A stretch of DNA of 24,126 bases, taken from contig BFEA01000090.1 in NCBI GenBank assembly GCA_003427395.1, forward strand, positions 2,606,814 through 2,630,939, written 5' to 3'. Under the pieces are notes generated by a model, which was not told where the DNA came from, made no database searches, and saw only the letters and a list, made by a program, of their open reading frames with translations. Positions 1 through 9,591 of this stretch are shown one piece after another (the stretch's first letter is position 1; every line of letters starts with the position of its first letter). The DNA is from Chara braunii. Taxonomy: Eukaryota; Streptophyta; Charophyceae; Charales; Characeae. The position numbers and the translations under genes were made by a program.

Positions 1-62
<62 letters not shown>
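1..62. repeat. (AG)n microsatellite
   Basis: The window opens with an uninterrupted run of about 31 AG dinucleotides that breaks at position 63. It touches the window edge, so its full length is not visible. Confidence 0.98.
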
Positions 63-63
<1 letters not shown>

Positions 64-1500
64 CAGATGGAAGATGCTTATGGATGGGATGTACAGGAGG
101 GCTAGAGGTGTCTATTGATGAAGGGCTAGTTCAGGGGATGGTATATGTGGTGCCCTGGGCTGTGTATTGCATTCGATTTCTCAACAGCGGAGCTTTTGGG
201 AAATCTTTCACTTGAGGAGTGGTATATGTGGTGCCCTGGGCTGTGTATTGTCTCCTTGGGGTGCCAATCTTTCACTTGAGGAGTGAGCTGCGAAGAGGTT
301 ATTCTTTTGTTCCCTTTGTGGAGCGTTTCACAAGGCTCAGGCAAGCCGCAATCTTGAATACATTCAAGGTGTCAGCCAGCTTCTGTTGGCCAGGCCAAAG
401 GATCGCATCGCATTACTCTTCTGTCTTTGTCTGTTTCTGTTGATTGACGTGTCCATTGATTTGTGGAGTGATGGACGGCACCCAATTCACACCCTGTTGT
501 GTGTAGGCATTGCTAGATCTCAGTATCTCGCCCAGGAGTGTGAACTGTGTTCCATTTCTCTCCCTTTTTTTTTTTTCCCCCTTTGCGACTCTGTCATCGT
601 CAACGCCGCGCCTCTTCATTGGTGACGACAAGTGACGTCACCCAATTTACGTCAGGTTGTGTAGGCATTGCCGGCTGTCAATATCTTGCCCACAAGTGTG
701 AACTGTGTTTCATTTGTCTTCCTTCGTTTTTCCCGTAGCGACTTGTTCTCAGATCACAGTCGCACCTCTTCATTGGTGATGAGAAGCGAGAGTAGTGTCA
801 GTTGGTGTTCGCAGTTTGTTTGTCCGCTCTTTCGGCCTCGTTGTGTTTCGAACGACCTTTGCTCCTCCGTCTACTCATCTTGCAGTTCTCTGTGAAATCA
901 GCTCCGTTGGTAACTGGGGGGGGGTAATTACTAATTACACACCCATGCGAAGAAGGTTTGAACTTGGAGGTGTTGCATCTGCGCTGCATTCATTCAGCTA
1001 TTGCTCACCCATGTGAGGAAGGTTTGAAAGCTTGGGAGGTGTAGCGTCCGCACTGCCACCCATTCGACTCCGCTTGCCAGCAGAAGAGTTTGAAAGTCGA
1101 CCATTTTCGTTACGCTCCCGGTTCGCCCACAACGTGTTCCTTGCACCTGTGTACTGGCGGATTCCTGATCCGTCAAACCTGCTCTCTCATCGAAGAACAG
1201 GCAAAAGCGTTCGTCTCAGCAGAGTCAATAAATTGTCAGGATCCCCTCAATTGTGGAGGTCGATGGACGTCGTCCGTCAATGTTTTGCAAAAAGGCCCGC
1301 ACCCGCTCTCTCATTCAAAAACAGGCAAAAGGCTTATTCTGGCCTATCAGTAATTGTCCGGTTGCCGAGGGCTTTTCGATGTCAGTGGTTTTCGGTCCGT
1401 AGAAGTGGGAAAAGTTTGGACGTGAGGAGGAAGCTAGTCACCGTAAAAATAGGGATATAGTTGCGGCGGTATGGTATAGACCTGCTGAGGCTAGTGGGGT
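63..1500. other. Non-coding stretch with short duplications
   Basis: No convincing gene is seen on either strand; the open frames are short and lack recognisable motifs. The DNA is made of small, diverged direct duplications. A 31-bp unit occurs at 139-169 and 220-250, and an interleaved 20-bp unit at 202-221 and 266-285. A unit of about 159 bp starts near 480 and repeats near 639. A unit of about 66 bp containing a CACCCATG core occurs near 940 and 1006. A further pair occurs near 1181 and 1305. This looks like decayed tandem or transposon-derived DNA. Confidence 0.6.
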
Positions 1501-1512
1501 CTGTCATGTACC

Positions 1513-1660
1513 GTTGGGCTGCAATAGTACTTGGATAGGTGACCTCCTGGGACGGCCTGGTCCTGTAGCTTCAGGCAAGACAAAAAAAGAGTTATGCTTG
1601 CGCTGCTGAAGTCTATACTCTTTCTGCGCCTGGAGAATTCCACCGAGGAAGAGGAGGAGG
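1513..1660 (+). repeat. 5S rRNA-derived repeat, copy 1
   Basis: Positions 1513-1568 match the 3' half of plant-type 5S rRNA: GGGC, then TAGTACT, GGAT, GGTGACCTCCTGGGA and a CCT-GT-TG tail. This covers the internal-control box C region, but the 5' half with box A is absent, so it is not a functional 5S gene. It is followed by a unit-specific tail with a short A-run, a CTGCGCCTGGAGAATTCCA block and a GAG-rich stretch. The same arrangement recurs at 1695-1874, so this is a repeat family rather than a lone pseudogene. Confidence 0.7.
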
Positions 1661-1694
1661 AGGTGGTCACATCCAAACTCAGAAGCCAAGTGGC

Positions 1695-1874
1695 GCTGGG
1701 CTGCAATAGCGCCGGGCTGCAATAGCGCCGGGATGGGTGACCTCCTGTGACGGCCTGGTGATGTACCTGCAGGCAAGACGAAAAAAAAAGTTGTGCCCTC
1801 TCTGCTGAATTCTGTATTGCTTCTGCGCCTGGAGAATTCCACGGAGGAGGAGGAGGAGGAGGAGGAGGAGGAGG
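1695..1874 (+). repeat. 5S rRNA-derived repeat, copy 2, ending in (GGA)n
   Basis: This is a second copy of the repeat at 1513-1660. It contains GGATGGGTGACCTCCTG at 1731-1747, identical to the core of 5S rRNA box C. A 16-bp piece reading GGGCTGCAATAGCGCC is duplicated just upstream. The tail has an A-run at about 1781-1789, the shared CTGCGCCTGGAGAATTCCA block, and an expanded (GGA)n tract at 1843-1874. Translation of the tract gives poly-Ser or poly-Glu, which creates spurious long frames on both strands. Confidence 0.7.
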
Positions 1875-2931
1875 TGGTTGGGAAAGGAGAGAGGGCCCTT
1901 GGTCGGCTACCGGATGCAGTTATTGGTGGCAGCTCCCAGAGCATGACGGTGGGTTTCCTGATAAAGTGCTCAGCAGCTCTGAGTGCTATGCCAAGCCTCG
2001 CCTGCCCTTCGGCCGCGTTCTTGTTGTCGTTCCCTGTTTCGTCAACCGGCGGAAGGTCTCGTAGGAGTTCACACAGATGTAAGCGGTCAAGCGAACAGCA
2101 CATGCGCTGGTCATTGCATGCTGCAGGGGTTTTGCACATGATCGGTCTGCGATTAGGTCCGAGTAGTCTGTCGATTGCAAGCAGGAGGAAGCGGTTGTGG
2201 TGGTGGGGGAGGGAGGTGTGGGGAGGGAGGGAGGATTGTCTGTCTCCATGGTGCTGAGGTACGGGAGATAGAAGGAAGCCTACTGTTTTTCATCCATATT
2301 CTGCTACAGAGAAAGAATGAAGTGGCGGTTGTTAATCATCGTAGATGCTTGTTGTTCCTTGAGAGCAGGAATGGCGTCAAGGGGCTCATGGCGTCTCGAG
2401 GGGCTCATGGCACCGACGAAAGAGTTTGGACTGGATGAAGACCGGTGTATGTGTGTCCCATCATGTGCTCTGCAGTACACGGGTAACCGGGGGAGATTGC
2501 ATGTGTTAGCTCTTTCGGCAAGAACCTGCGGGCTCCGGAAAATTTGAGAGTGTGTATGGGGTTTCCCCTCATGGGTGGGAACGCCTCCGGGAATTTGTCG
2601 TTGTGGTGTCCAACAGAGGGTTGGGTGATTTGACGAAGCCGGTTGTGTGTGTGTGTTCACACCACCAGCGGTGATAGTGGATGCTTCGGGTTGCCGTTTT
2701 GATGCGGCCTAAGCGTGCGGTTGCTGGTGTCGGAAACTCCCAAGTATGGCTGTCCTCTTTCGACTCGCCATGCATATGGAAAACAGAGGAGGGGCATCGG
2801 GACATCAAGCTAGGGAAATGGAAAAAGGAGGAGGGGCATTGGGTTGTGTGCAGAAGGGTTGAGATTCTTGAGAATGTAGGTAATATATTCTTTCTAATAA
2901 CGATTGATTCAGTTTGACTGTCAGCAATATA
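1875..2931. other. Non-coding stretch, G-rich in part
   Basis: I see no supported gene. A G-run cluster at 2205-2231 fits a G-quadruplex pattern on the plus strand. A partial duplication of about 21 bp (GGGGCTCATGGCG) lies near 2380-2410. Open frames here are short and have no recognisable domains. Confidence 0.5.
2205..2231 (+). other. G-quadruplex motif
   Basis: G-runs of 5, 3, 4, 3 and 3 are separated by loops of 1 to 6 bases, meeting the usual G3+N1-7 pattern. Function is unknown. Confidence 0.5.
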
Positions 2932-3092
2932 CTTTTTTTTTTTTTTTTTTTCCTGATCTATTTTCGATTTTTCCTCTTTCCTCCATAAGTGACAAATTTA
3001 GGACAAGAATCGCCAGTTTGCACCACATGGGAAAGTAGAGAACGTAACTGTCATGCGTCTAAAAACCGACCTCTACGACAACCTGGGCTTAG

Positions 3093-3117
3093 AGGCATTA
3101 CGCATGAAGTGACGGGG

Positions 3118-3148
<31 letters not shown>

Positions 3149-3163
3149 TATGCATGAAGTGAC
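3093..3163. repeat. 21-bp direct repeats flanking poly(A)
   Basis: AGGCATTACGCATGAAGTGAC at 3093-3113 recurs at 3143-3163 with one C/T difference. Between the copies lie only four Gs and a run of 26 As. The arrangement resembles target-site duplications around a retroposed tail with almost no body. Replication slippage is the alternative. Confidence 0.75.
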
Positions 3164-3826
3164 TTGTAATGTGGGTGCCCGAAGAACGTGGTGTGCATTA
3201 AAATAAGCTCCGCAACCTGCGGAGCAGCAAAACAGAGCGGAAATTTGCTGCAAAATCCTGCGCCGCATGGGCAAAATTCGGGGTCAACCAAAAAAAAAAA
3301 GAAGTTGGGGAGAGGGTGAATCGAAGTTCCCACGCCCAGCCAAAATTTGGACATCGCCCNCGCAAATTTGTTTCAGGGGCGCGCTGCCCCAAAAACTCGG
3401 TGTGCTGTCATGTTTGCTGTACACAACTTCATGCTATCTTCAGTGTATCCGAGTCCTTTCAGAGGTCCAATACAGTCATGATGAGGACACGTCTGTGGAA
3501 CCGTTGCTTTCCTCTCATTACTTCCAGATATAGAAAACGACAGAACTGACAGTTGTGTTTCCTTGGTGCTTTTGCTAAAAAAAAACAAAACAAAGAGTGA
3601 ACGTCCGCGACATCCTCATGGGGCGTGGCTCCGTTTTTGGGCAACGGATACTCCTGACAATGGGCCTCGCTCCACCACTCTTGCCACTCTCGAAATGTGC
3701 AAAACGAGAGTGAATCTTACCCAAGAACAAGTAAAGATACATCGCCAAGATTTTTGTCTTTTGTGCATTTCTGGAGTAGTGCAGCGACGCCCTAAGACCT
3801 TTCTAGGTAGCACTGCCGATGAAAAC

Positions 3827-3942
3827 ATCTCAAGGACCCTCCTCACACAGATGGATCTGTCATCCGTCTTGCCGCAAGTGCTTCATCATCTCAAGGACCC
3901 TCCTCACACAGATGGGTCTGTCATCCGTCTTGCCGCAAGTGC
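3827..3942. repeat. Tandem duplication, 61-bp period
   Basis: A 55-bp segment beginning ATCTCAAGGACCC at 3827-3881 recurs at 3888-3942 with a single A/G difference seen by eye, indicating a recent local duplication. Confidence 0.9.
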
Positions 3943-4546
3943 ATCGGTCATAGCGATAGGCTGAGCACTCTAGGAGGATGCTGTCGCCGTCTGTTGATGG
4001 TATACGGAACGTAAATTTTGCGTCAGCAGAATCTTTATTGGGGAATAAGGCTTTGTAAGATTTACTTGGAGATCCGTATGCAATGCAAGTTCCACCGACA
4101 GTTTGGAGCAGAGAAAAAACAAAGCATTTCAAATTTTGTGACATCCGGCGTCATCAAAGTGACCTCACATTATTCATGCGGTGCTTACATGCGTTTTGTT
4201 GCTTGTGCAATACCCCGCCCGATATGCCCTGACGTGGCCCTCAGGCCACACGCAGGCCGCGACCCCGGTCTGAGGCCGCAAAGGGCAGAGGGAGAAATTC
4301 CCTTGTTGACCCAGGGCCTGCGCGCCTGACAGTTGACTTCGCTCAACTGCCCGGGCCAAGAGTCAAAGTCTGCATGTACCCAGCCCAGGCCGCCGGTCAG
4401 ACACACACACTTGTTTGTATGCAGGTACCAAGACAGCATCAGGACCAAGTGAAAGTCTGCAACTGTATGCAATCGAGGCCCTTGGCTGTGAGTCAATCTG
4501 GGTCACTGTGGGTGGGAGACCTGAGGCAGGTCAACTCGGTCAATCA

Positions 4547-4555
4547 CTACATAAG
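4547..4555 (+). promoter_or_regulatory. Candidate LTR TATA-like element
   Basis: CTACATAAG lies 341 bp into the LTR. The identical 9-mer lies 344 bp into the 3' LTR, at 18491-18499, within otherwise diverged sequence. Its conserved position suggests the core promoter. Transcription would then begin shortly before the 11-bp minisatellite. Confidence 0.4.
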
Positions 4556-4589
4556 ACCCTGCCTCCAGGGGGTCAGCATTCAGTCTTGC

Positions 4590-4699
4590 GATGCTGCCTT
4601 GACGCTGGCTCGATGCTGGCTGGGCGCTGGCTTGACGCTGGCTCGATGCTGGCTGGGCGCTGGCTCGATGCTGGCTGGGCGCTGGCACTGTGCTGGCAC
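4590..4699. repeat. 11-bp minisatellite in the 5' LTR
   Basis: Ten consecutive 11-bp units share a GCTGGC core; typical units are GATGCTGGCTG, GGCGCTGGCTC and GACGCTGGCTC. The three variants alternate in a higher-order pattern of about 33 bp. The 3' LTR keeps only a few degenerate units at the corresponding place. Confidence 0.95.
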
Positions 4700-4762
4700 T
4701 GTGGACGGCGACGTGGGACTGAGCCAGCACGCTGGCGCCTTCTCTGCTGAGCGCCAGCCTAT

Positions 4763-4911
4763 GCTGATGTGGCGTGTGCCACCTGTCTTCATTGCTGATG
4801 TGGCGCACGCCACCTGTCTTCATTGCTGATGTGATGCATGCCACCTGTCTTCATTGCTGATGTGGTGCAGGCCACCTGTCTTCAGTGCTGATGTGGGATT
4901 GGCCACCCTGT
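4763..4911. repeat. 31-bp minisatellite with internal palindrome
   Basis: Five units start at 4763, 4794, 4825, 4856 and 4887. Each carries GCTGATGTGG followed by a short GTGGCG/CGCCAC-type inverted repeat and CACCTGTCTTCA. The last unit is diverged. Confidence 0.93.
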
Positions 4912-5354
4912 CAATATTGGGTGATTGGACGCGACAAGGAGGGAGAGATCGGGAACTGTGGATGGTTGATTGGGATATTGATACTTACCTGAGGTGGACG
5001 TCGATACTGTGCGCTGCTCTGATTGTTTCCATCGTCTTCACGAGGGAACAGTGCCACGTGGCACCTCAATGTGATCAGGAACTTTCAGGCTCGGTATTGG
5101 ATACTGTTTGATGACGTGGAGGCGAGGGGAAGCCCGGAGAAGGAGTGGTGAATGTTGGGCTATCCTCTTGATGGTCATTGATGTTATTATCTTTTCCACC
5201 CTCTAAACTGTCTATTCCCCTCTCACCTCTCTTCGTCCTCTGGAAACGAGATATTGTATCAGAGATCACCTTCATGATTATGGAAGACATTGGTCTGAGT
5301 TACTTGGTACTTCGACATCTGGCGAGTATCTACCAGTCTGGGTTCATTGCAATT

Positions 5355-5366
5355 TGGTATCAGAGC
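5355..5366 (+). promoter_or_regulatory. Primer-binding site (initiator tRNA-Met)
   Basis: TGGTATCAGAGC lies 3 bp downstream of the LTR end. It is the standard 12-base complement of the 3' end of plant initiator tRNA-Met used by many Ty3/gypsy and copia elements. It fixes the LTR boundary and shows that transcription runs on the plus strand. Confidence 0.88.
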
Positions 5367-6150
5367 ATACCTTCTTCGTCACGATCTGCTGTCAGGCGCC
5401 ACGTGGTGCCCAGGTAAGTGGGAGGTGCCGCACGTGTATGGGACTAAACGTGTTTATAAACGTGCGTGATGAATATTGCAGGTCTAAACATTGAGTACCA
5501 CACGTGTGTGCAGCCCTCTTGAAGATGATGTTGTGGACATTTTGAAGAAGAAGACGGCAACATTGCTTACGTGGCGCTTTGTTGCTGTTTTGGCAATACC
5601 GGTGAGAGCATCGTTGGCAGCAGGCTGACGTGGCGCTGGTGAGAGAGAGTGGATATTGCGATTGCTAACGTCGAGGGATGCTGACGTGGCACCCTACTAC
5701 TGGCAGGGCTTTGTCTGACGTGACACGTACCTGTGTCACGACTGCCTGTTGACGAAGCGCTCCACACGTTGATCTGATGTGGCATACCAGTGTTGGATGT
5801 GTTGGCAGATCGTGCATTGCTGATGTGGCATCCTTCTCAAAAACCTTGCAGGTCATTGACGCTGACGTGGTAGACTCTGTGGAGCTGCTGTGTTGGCATT
5901 CCAGGGGTGACACGCGGCATGCTTGGCACGCTGCTGTGGGTGAGGTGTCGATACTTGCACTCGTGTGTTGACGGGCGCTACAGCTTCACGACTGTTGTAG
6001 TGCCACGCGCCAGCCCTTGTGTTTGGCTGCATTGGTTCTGCAGGTGTTAGAGCTGTAGAAGAAAGAATGATTGCTGTTGATTGTGTTGGCTGACTTGTCT
6101 TGGCTGTTCTGTTAGGACGTCATCACACGTAGGACAGACAACAGGAGTTA
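5367..6150 (+). other. Element leader with repeated TGAYGTGRC motifs
   Basis: No gene is seen. Motifs of the form (T)GACGTGGC or TGATGTGGC occur near 5573, 5627, 5681, 5716, 5774, 5819 and 5862. G-box-like CCACGTGG and CACGTG sites occur around 5400-5510. A consensus-type splice donor, CAG|GTAAGT, lies at 5413/5414. The motif is also the core of the LTR minisatellites, so LTR-related sequence may extend or be duplicated here. Confidence 0.5.
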
Positions 6151-6540
6151 GAAATAGATAATTGAAATCTGTTTCTTCCGGGGCTGGTCCCTGGATGTAC
6201 CGGGGAGCCCTACCCCATCCGCGGTCCTGCCGGTTGGACCGGCCGGTGGCCCGGGCCGGTTCCCTCCCTGTTGCCGCCAGCACATTTTCGCTGGGGCCGG
6301 ATTTTTTATTTTTTTTGCTGGCGCATATGTGTTCCCGAGGCCTCGTGGGGGTCGGCCCTGCCCCGCAATTTTGAAACCGGGTCCTGTAGGCCCGGATTTT
6401 TCAAGTCCAATAAGTGGCCAATCTTGGCCGCCGATCGTCGCAGATCAGCGGCAAAGATCGGCCAGGACCCCATTTTTTAAGAAAAACGGGCGGAGGATAT
6501 CCGCCACTGATCTTTGCAGATCAGCAGCGGAGAACCGCCA
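6150..6540. other. GC-rich stretch with hairpin potential
   Basis: Several inverted repeats are visible. Arms 6416-6431 and 6448-6463 are complementary at 14 of 16 positions. GGCGGA/TCCGCC arms lie near 6489-6506, and TGATC/GATCA arms follow. CCGGTT- and GGACC-rich sequence occupies 6180-6290. It resembles a small non-autonomous element, but no terminal structure could be fixed. No gene is recognised. Confidence 0.45.
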
Positions 6541-7561
6541 CACATATTTCTTAAGATGTGGGTTGTCATTTTGTGGTCCAACGGACCAGTTACCATTGGC
6601 AACATCTGATGCTCTTTCACCCTCATCCACGAGGGGAACACTATGCTTGTGATGAGGCTCTGCTGAGATTATATCCTTCTGCAACGTTCCTGGCATCTGT
6701 GGAAAAAGTTATGGGTTCGGCTTTTGGAATTGTGATGTCAGAGCCATCCGAGGTGCAAGCCCAAGAATGGACTTAAGCTATATTCTTCTCTCTATCCATC
6801 TTGACCTTGCTCCACTACATGTATCTGGACAGACTGCCAGGCAAGATACTTCCAGACTGATAACTCACCTTATGTAGAAACCATCAAACAGAAAACGCTT
6901 TGCCTCCACGAGCTGAAAGCTGGAACCGTAACTCTTCTGCTGTCGAGTTATACTCTGGAAGAGCTGTAACTTTTGACAAGGATCTCCTCTCATCATATCT
7001 GGTTCAGCTTGTGGGGTATCAAATGACACACTCCACGAAATGCGCCAGCCAGGGGGGGACGGATAAGTGAACTTGCTTACTTGACCCCTCCCCATGGAAG
7101 CTATAGTTCCCTGACTATGTCAATAATAACCCCCTGCCCCCCTCTGGAAGCCCCCTGAAAAATATTGCACCTTTAAAATTTTATTGCGGATTCCAACAGC
7201 TCTTGAAGAGCGCAGTCCGAATCTGCCAAAAAAAAAAAAAAAAAAAAAACATTGGGCACTATTTTTCAAAACCGGTTTACCGGTTCAACCCCCCTGGGCT
7301 GGTCCGGCTCTGGTTGGGCCCGGGTAGCTCAACCGGCTGGTTGCCGGCCCAGCACTGGTTTCTTCTTGTTTTCGTTGATTATTTCTTGCTGTAGAAAATA
7401 CGAGTGTGGCTGTGGAATTTATTTTTGTCTTTTGAAATTATTTATTGTGCGGCATTCACATGCTGCGAAACATGACTTATCTCTGGAAATGTCTGCGTGC
7501 TTCCATTCTTGCACGATACATCCCTCTTCTTTTTCCCTATCCCTCTCATTGTCTATTCTAA
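6541..7561. other. Unassigned stretch upstream of gag
   Basis: Short open frames occur on both strands (for example minus-strand 6865-7095) but none has a recognisable motif. An A-run lies near 7229-7249. CCGGTT-rich sequence at 7265-7360 resembles that at 6180-6290. A pyrimidine-rich stretch ends in TCTAATGCAG at 7557-7566, resembling a branch point plus 3' splice site just before the first gag-like frame. Confidence 0.4.
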
Positions 7562-8325
7562 TGCAGGAGGGGGAGAATTGAGAACTCGTGGTCCAATATA
7601 TGCAAGAAGGCAATAGGCCTTCTCCGCCAGTTGCTCGACGAGGTACATGGAGCCAGCACAAAAGTCGAACGGCATTTTCACGACCAGTTCAATCTGCTTG
7701 CTGCAGAAGAGGAACTGAAGGCCACTGAAACTGCCGTTCAGATGCTGGAATCCGGCAATCGAATTGTAAAACTTATAAAGCAAAGGCGAATAGCCCTTGA
7801 TCGTTATGTCGCCGATCATCTGGAGAAGATGGACCAAAAGAGAAAGGGAGAAGAAGGAAAAGAAAGAAAGGAAGAACCAGAATGCTGGTTGAAATGAGAC
7901 AACGATTTCACTATGAAGAAACAGAAACTGATCGTGCATCCGTCTCGTAGGCCATGATGGCCTATCTTGTTCATCTTGAGACCAAAAGTGATGGTATATT
8001 TTGTCTATTTCTAGATTAAATAGGGAATGAATTATGAATGATAATTTATCATACTCATATACATAATAAAATATCATATACCATATACATAATAGAATAT
8101 ATAATATAATATAATACCGTTGCATTAAAGATGGTAACCAGACTCTTCAAGGGTAAGGACAGGGCAAGGATTGAGGAGGACACCAGGGGGGAGGAAGAAA
8201 AGAAGAAACCCCAAGAAAAACTCATGAAGGATGCAATGAAGAGAGTGACATTAGAGAAACGTGAAACTTCCAAGAAGGAACCCGAGGAACCGGCGGACCA
8301 AGGAAAAACTGGCCAAATAAATTGA
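7562..8325 (+). pseudogene. Gag N-terminal region, decayed
   Basis: Frame 7562-7897 encodes a charged helical segment: a LLRQLLDEVH start, heptad-like AAEEELKATETAVQMLES, and an EKMDQKRKGEEGKERKEE end. An AT-rich patch (about 7990-8120) containing a duplicated CATATACATAATA interrupts it. A Lys/Glu-rich frame then follows at 8131-8325. Its position just before clear capsid-like sequence, and on the same strand, suggests it is the N-terminal part of the element's gag. No family motif is decisive in this piece, so a captured host exon remains possible. A plausible 3' splice site at 7566 precedes it. Confidence 0.4.
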
Positions 8326-8404
8326 GAAGCCAAAGAAGAAAGAAAAGGTGAAAAAGAATTTGTCTTAAACCTACAACAACAAAAAAGGAGAAAATTTGTT
8401 GGTG

Positions 8405-9292
8405 TGGATAGTTGAAATCCAGACTTATTGCGGGACCGGGCCTGCTGAACCTGAGAGTCAGGGGACCATCTCCATGTCTTGCTTGGGAAACGTGGCCAAA
8501 GAGTGAGTCCTGTCCGAAGCCAAAGTTACTGGCTTTGAAGATATTGGGGCTAAGACCCTGACGCTCAAGTAGCTTCTCCAGAAAATAAAGGAGAGATTTT
8601 TTTACAAGAGGACGACCGATAAGACTTTTGAGTCTTTTGATGAACGCACCACTATATGCCAAAAGCGCTGGACTTCTGTGAATATTTGTTCTCGTAAGGT
8701 GGATCGTTTCTTGCAGGTACGTGGGCTCAATCTCCAGGATAACCAGGTCCTCTACATTTACTCACGTGCGTTGTTCGAGCCAATTGACAGACAACTCGTG
8801 GCGGAAGCAAAGTCTGGTAAGTTCATTTATAGGCAATTTCGCAATATCGCTCCCCAACAAGAGCAGATGACCGCGCAAGTAAAGGGAACCTATGCTTCGG
8901 TATATGACCCGGTTGGTAGGTATGACAAGCATGTCCTTCGGCGGCAAAAGCGTCAGGATCACATGCTCGTCTTTTCCGACGATGAAATCGTGGAACAGTT
9001 ATCCCTCGATGAGTAGGACGGAGGAGGTAATGGCGGCAGCGAGTCTGGAAAGAGCGACGTTGTTGCCATGGTGACCAAGAAGGGTGACACCAATCAGTGG
9101 AAGAAGAAGAGGTCACCACTTGTTTCCCAAGCACCCTGGTATCGCGTTCGGGAAACCCTTGGAAATAATGGGTATGACACAAGAGGAATGACAGTCCAAG
9201 ATGGTAACCATCGATCCCTTAAGTATAACACTGTGGGGCACATGTTAGCATTGTGCCCGCTGATCCGTAACGCAAAAGCGAGCAGCCAGTAG
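8405..9292 (+). pseudogene. gag: Ty3/gypsy gag, capsid to nucleocapsid
   Basis: One frame runs through three stops: TGA at 8504, TAG at 8570 and TAG at 9014. Its protein has the retrotransposon capsid pattern: RFFYKR, then ESFDERTTICQKRWTSVN, DRFLQV, and LYIYSRALFEPIDRQLVAEA. After the 9014 stop the same frame continues through a Gly/Ser-rich linker. It reaches a CCHC zinc-knuckle position where the His and last Cys remain (GHMLALCP), but the first two Cys are Ser and Tyr. This gag would assemble virus-like particles and bind element RNA; the present copy cannot do so intact. Confidence 0.8.
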
Positions 9293-9309
9293 GAGTAGTA
9301 TCCGCTCCT

Positions 9310-9580
9310 ACTGAGTTGAGGGGTGTAGACAAAGGTGAGGTGCCAATAGCCCCTTTCAACCTCTCGAGTCACATGGCAAAGGATGACTTTTCTTCGACCC
9401 ATCGTCCAGAACACCCCAATATTGTTCGTTGTTCTGTCTCACTGGACGATTCCCTTTACGAACTCGATTATGAACTTGTAGCTCTTATGAGTTGTGGACT
9501 AAGAAAGTTAAGTCTAAGGGTGAACTAATGATCGCGGACATAGAGATTGCACATACGCGAATAAGTGTTTTGTTAGATCC
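9310..9580 (+). pseudogene. pol: Pol start: linker and protease N-terminus
   Basis: A frame through 9316-9482 gives a linker. A frameshift near 9483 moves it to a frame reading LMIADIEIAHTRISVLLDP, up to 9580. The pattern matches the first half of a retroviral-type aspartic protease, ending at the catalytic Asp. The reading stops abruptly at GTTAGATCC (9572-9580) and resumes at the same nine bases at 13684. The protease is therefore split by the intervening 4.1 kb. Confidence 0.72.
9572..9580 (+). repeat. Candidate left target-site duplication
   Basis: GTTAGATCC ends the intact protease reading frame and recurs at 13684-13692, where the protease frame resumes. Ten bases match with one difference if the preceding base is included. 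A 9-10 bp duplication is typical of Mutator-like DNA transposons. Homology between two copies of the same protease is the alternative explanation. Confidence 0.55.
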
Positions 9581-9591
9581 TGCGGAGCACG

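Larger units (their letters stand above)
2932..4205. other. Non-coding stretch with homopolymers and duplications
   Basis: This stretch holds a T-run at about 2932-2951, a 26-A run at 3118-3143 flanked by 21-bp direct repeats, and an ambiguous base at 3360. It also holds a 61-bp-period tandem duplication at 3827-3942. No gene is recognised. Confidence 0.5.
4206..5351 (+). repeat. 5' LTR of a Ty3/gypsy-type element
   Basis: The segment begins TGCAAT and ends ATTGCA, a 6-bp terminal inverted repeat with TG...CA ends. A primer-binding site follows 3 bp later. Its sequence is homologous, although diverged, along its length to 18147-19276, which follows a chromodomain integrase. That identifies the pair as LTRs. 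Shared landmarks include CAGTTGACTTCG, TTTGTATGCAGGTACC, GTGAGTCAATCTGG, CTACATAAG, AAGCCCGGAGAAGGAG and a GGGTTCATT end. The copies differ mainly in internal minisatellites. No matching target duplication is seen outside the two LTRs, so they may belong to different insertions. Confidence 0.8.

Noticed and set aside
1032-1460. 142-codon plus-strand open frame
   Set aside because: It covers duplicated non-coding sequence and shows no domain or conserved pattern.
1504-2139. 211-codon minus-strand open frame
   Set aside because: Most of it is the reverse of the 5S-derived repeats and the (GGA)n tract, which gives poly-Ser. No domain is seen.
4590-4911. CRISPR array
   Set aside because: The units are contiguous tandem repeats with no unique spacers, in a eukaryotic LTR.
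6865-7095. 76-codon minus-strand frame with protein-like composition
   Set aside because: No motif, no partner exon and no splice signals that I could defend; left as unassigned.
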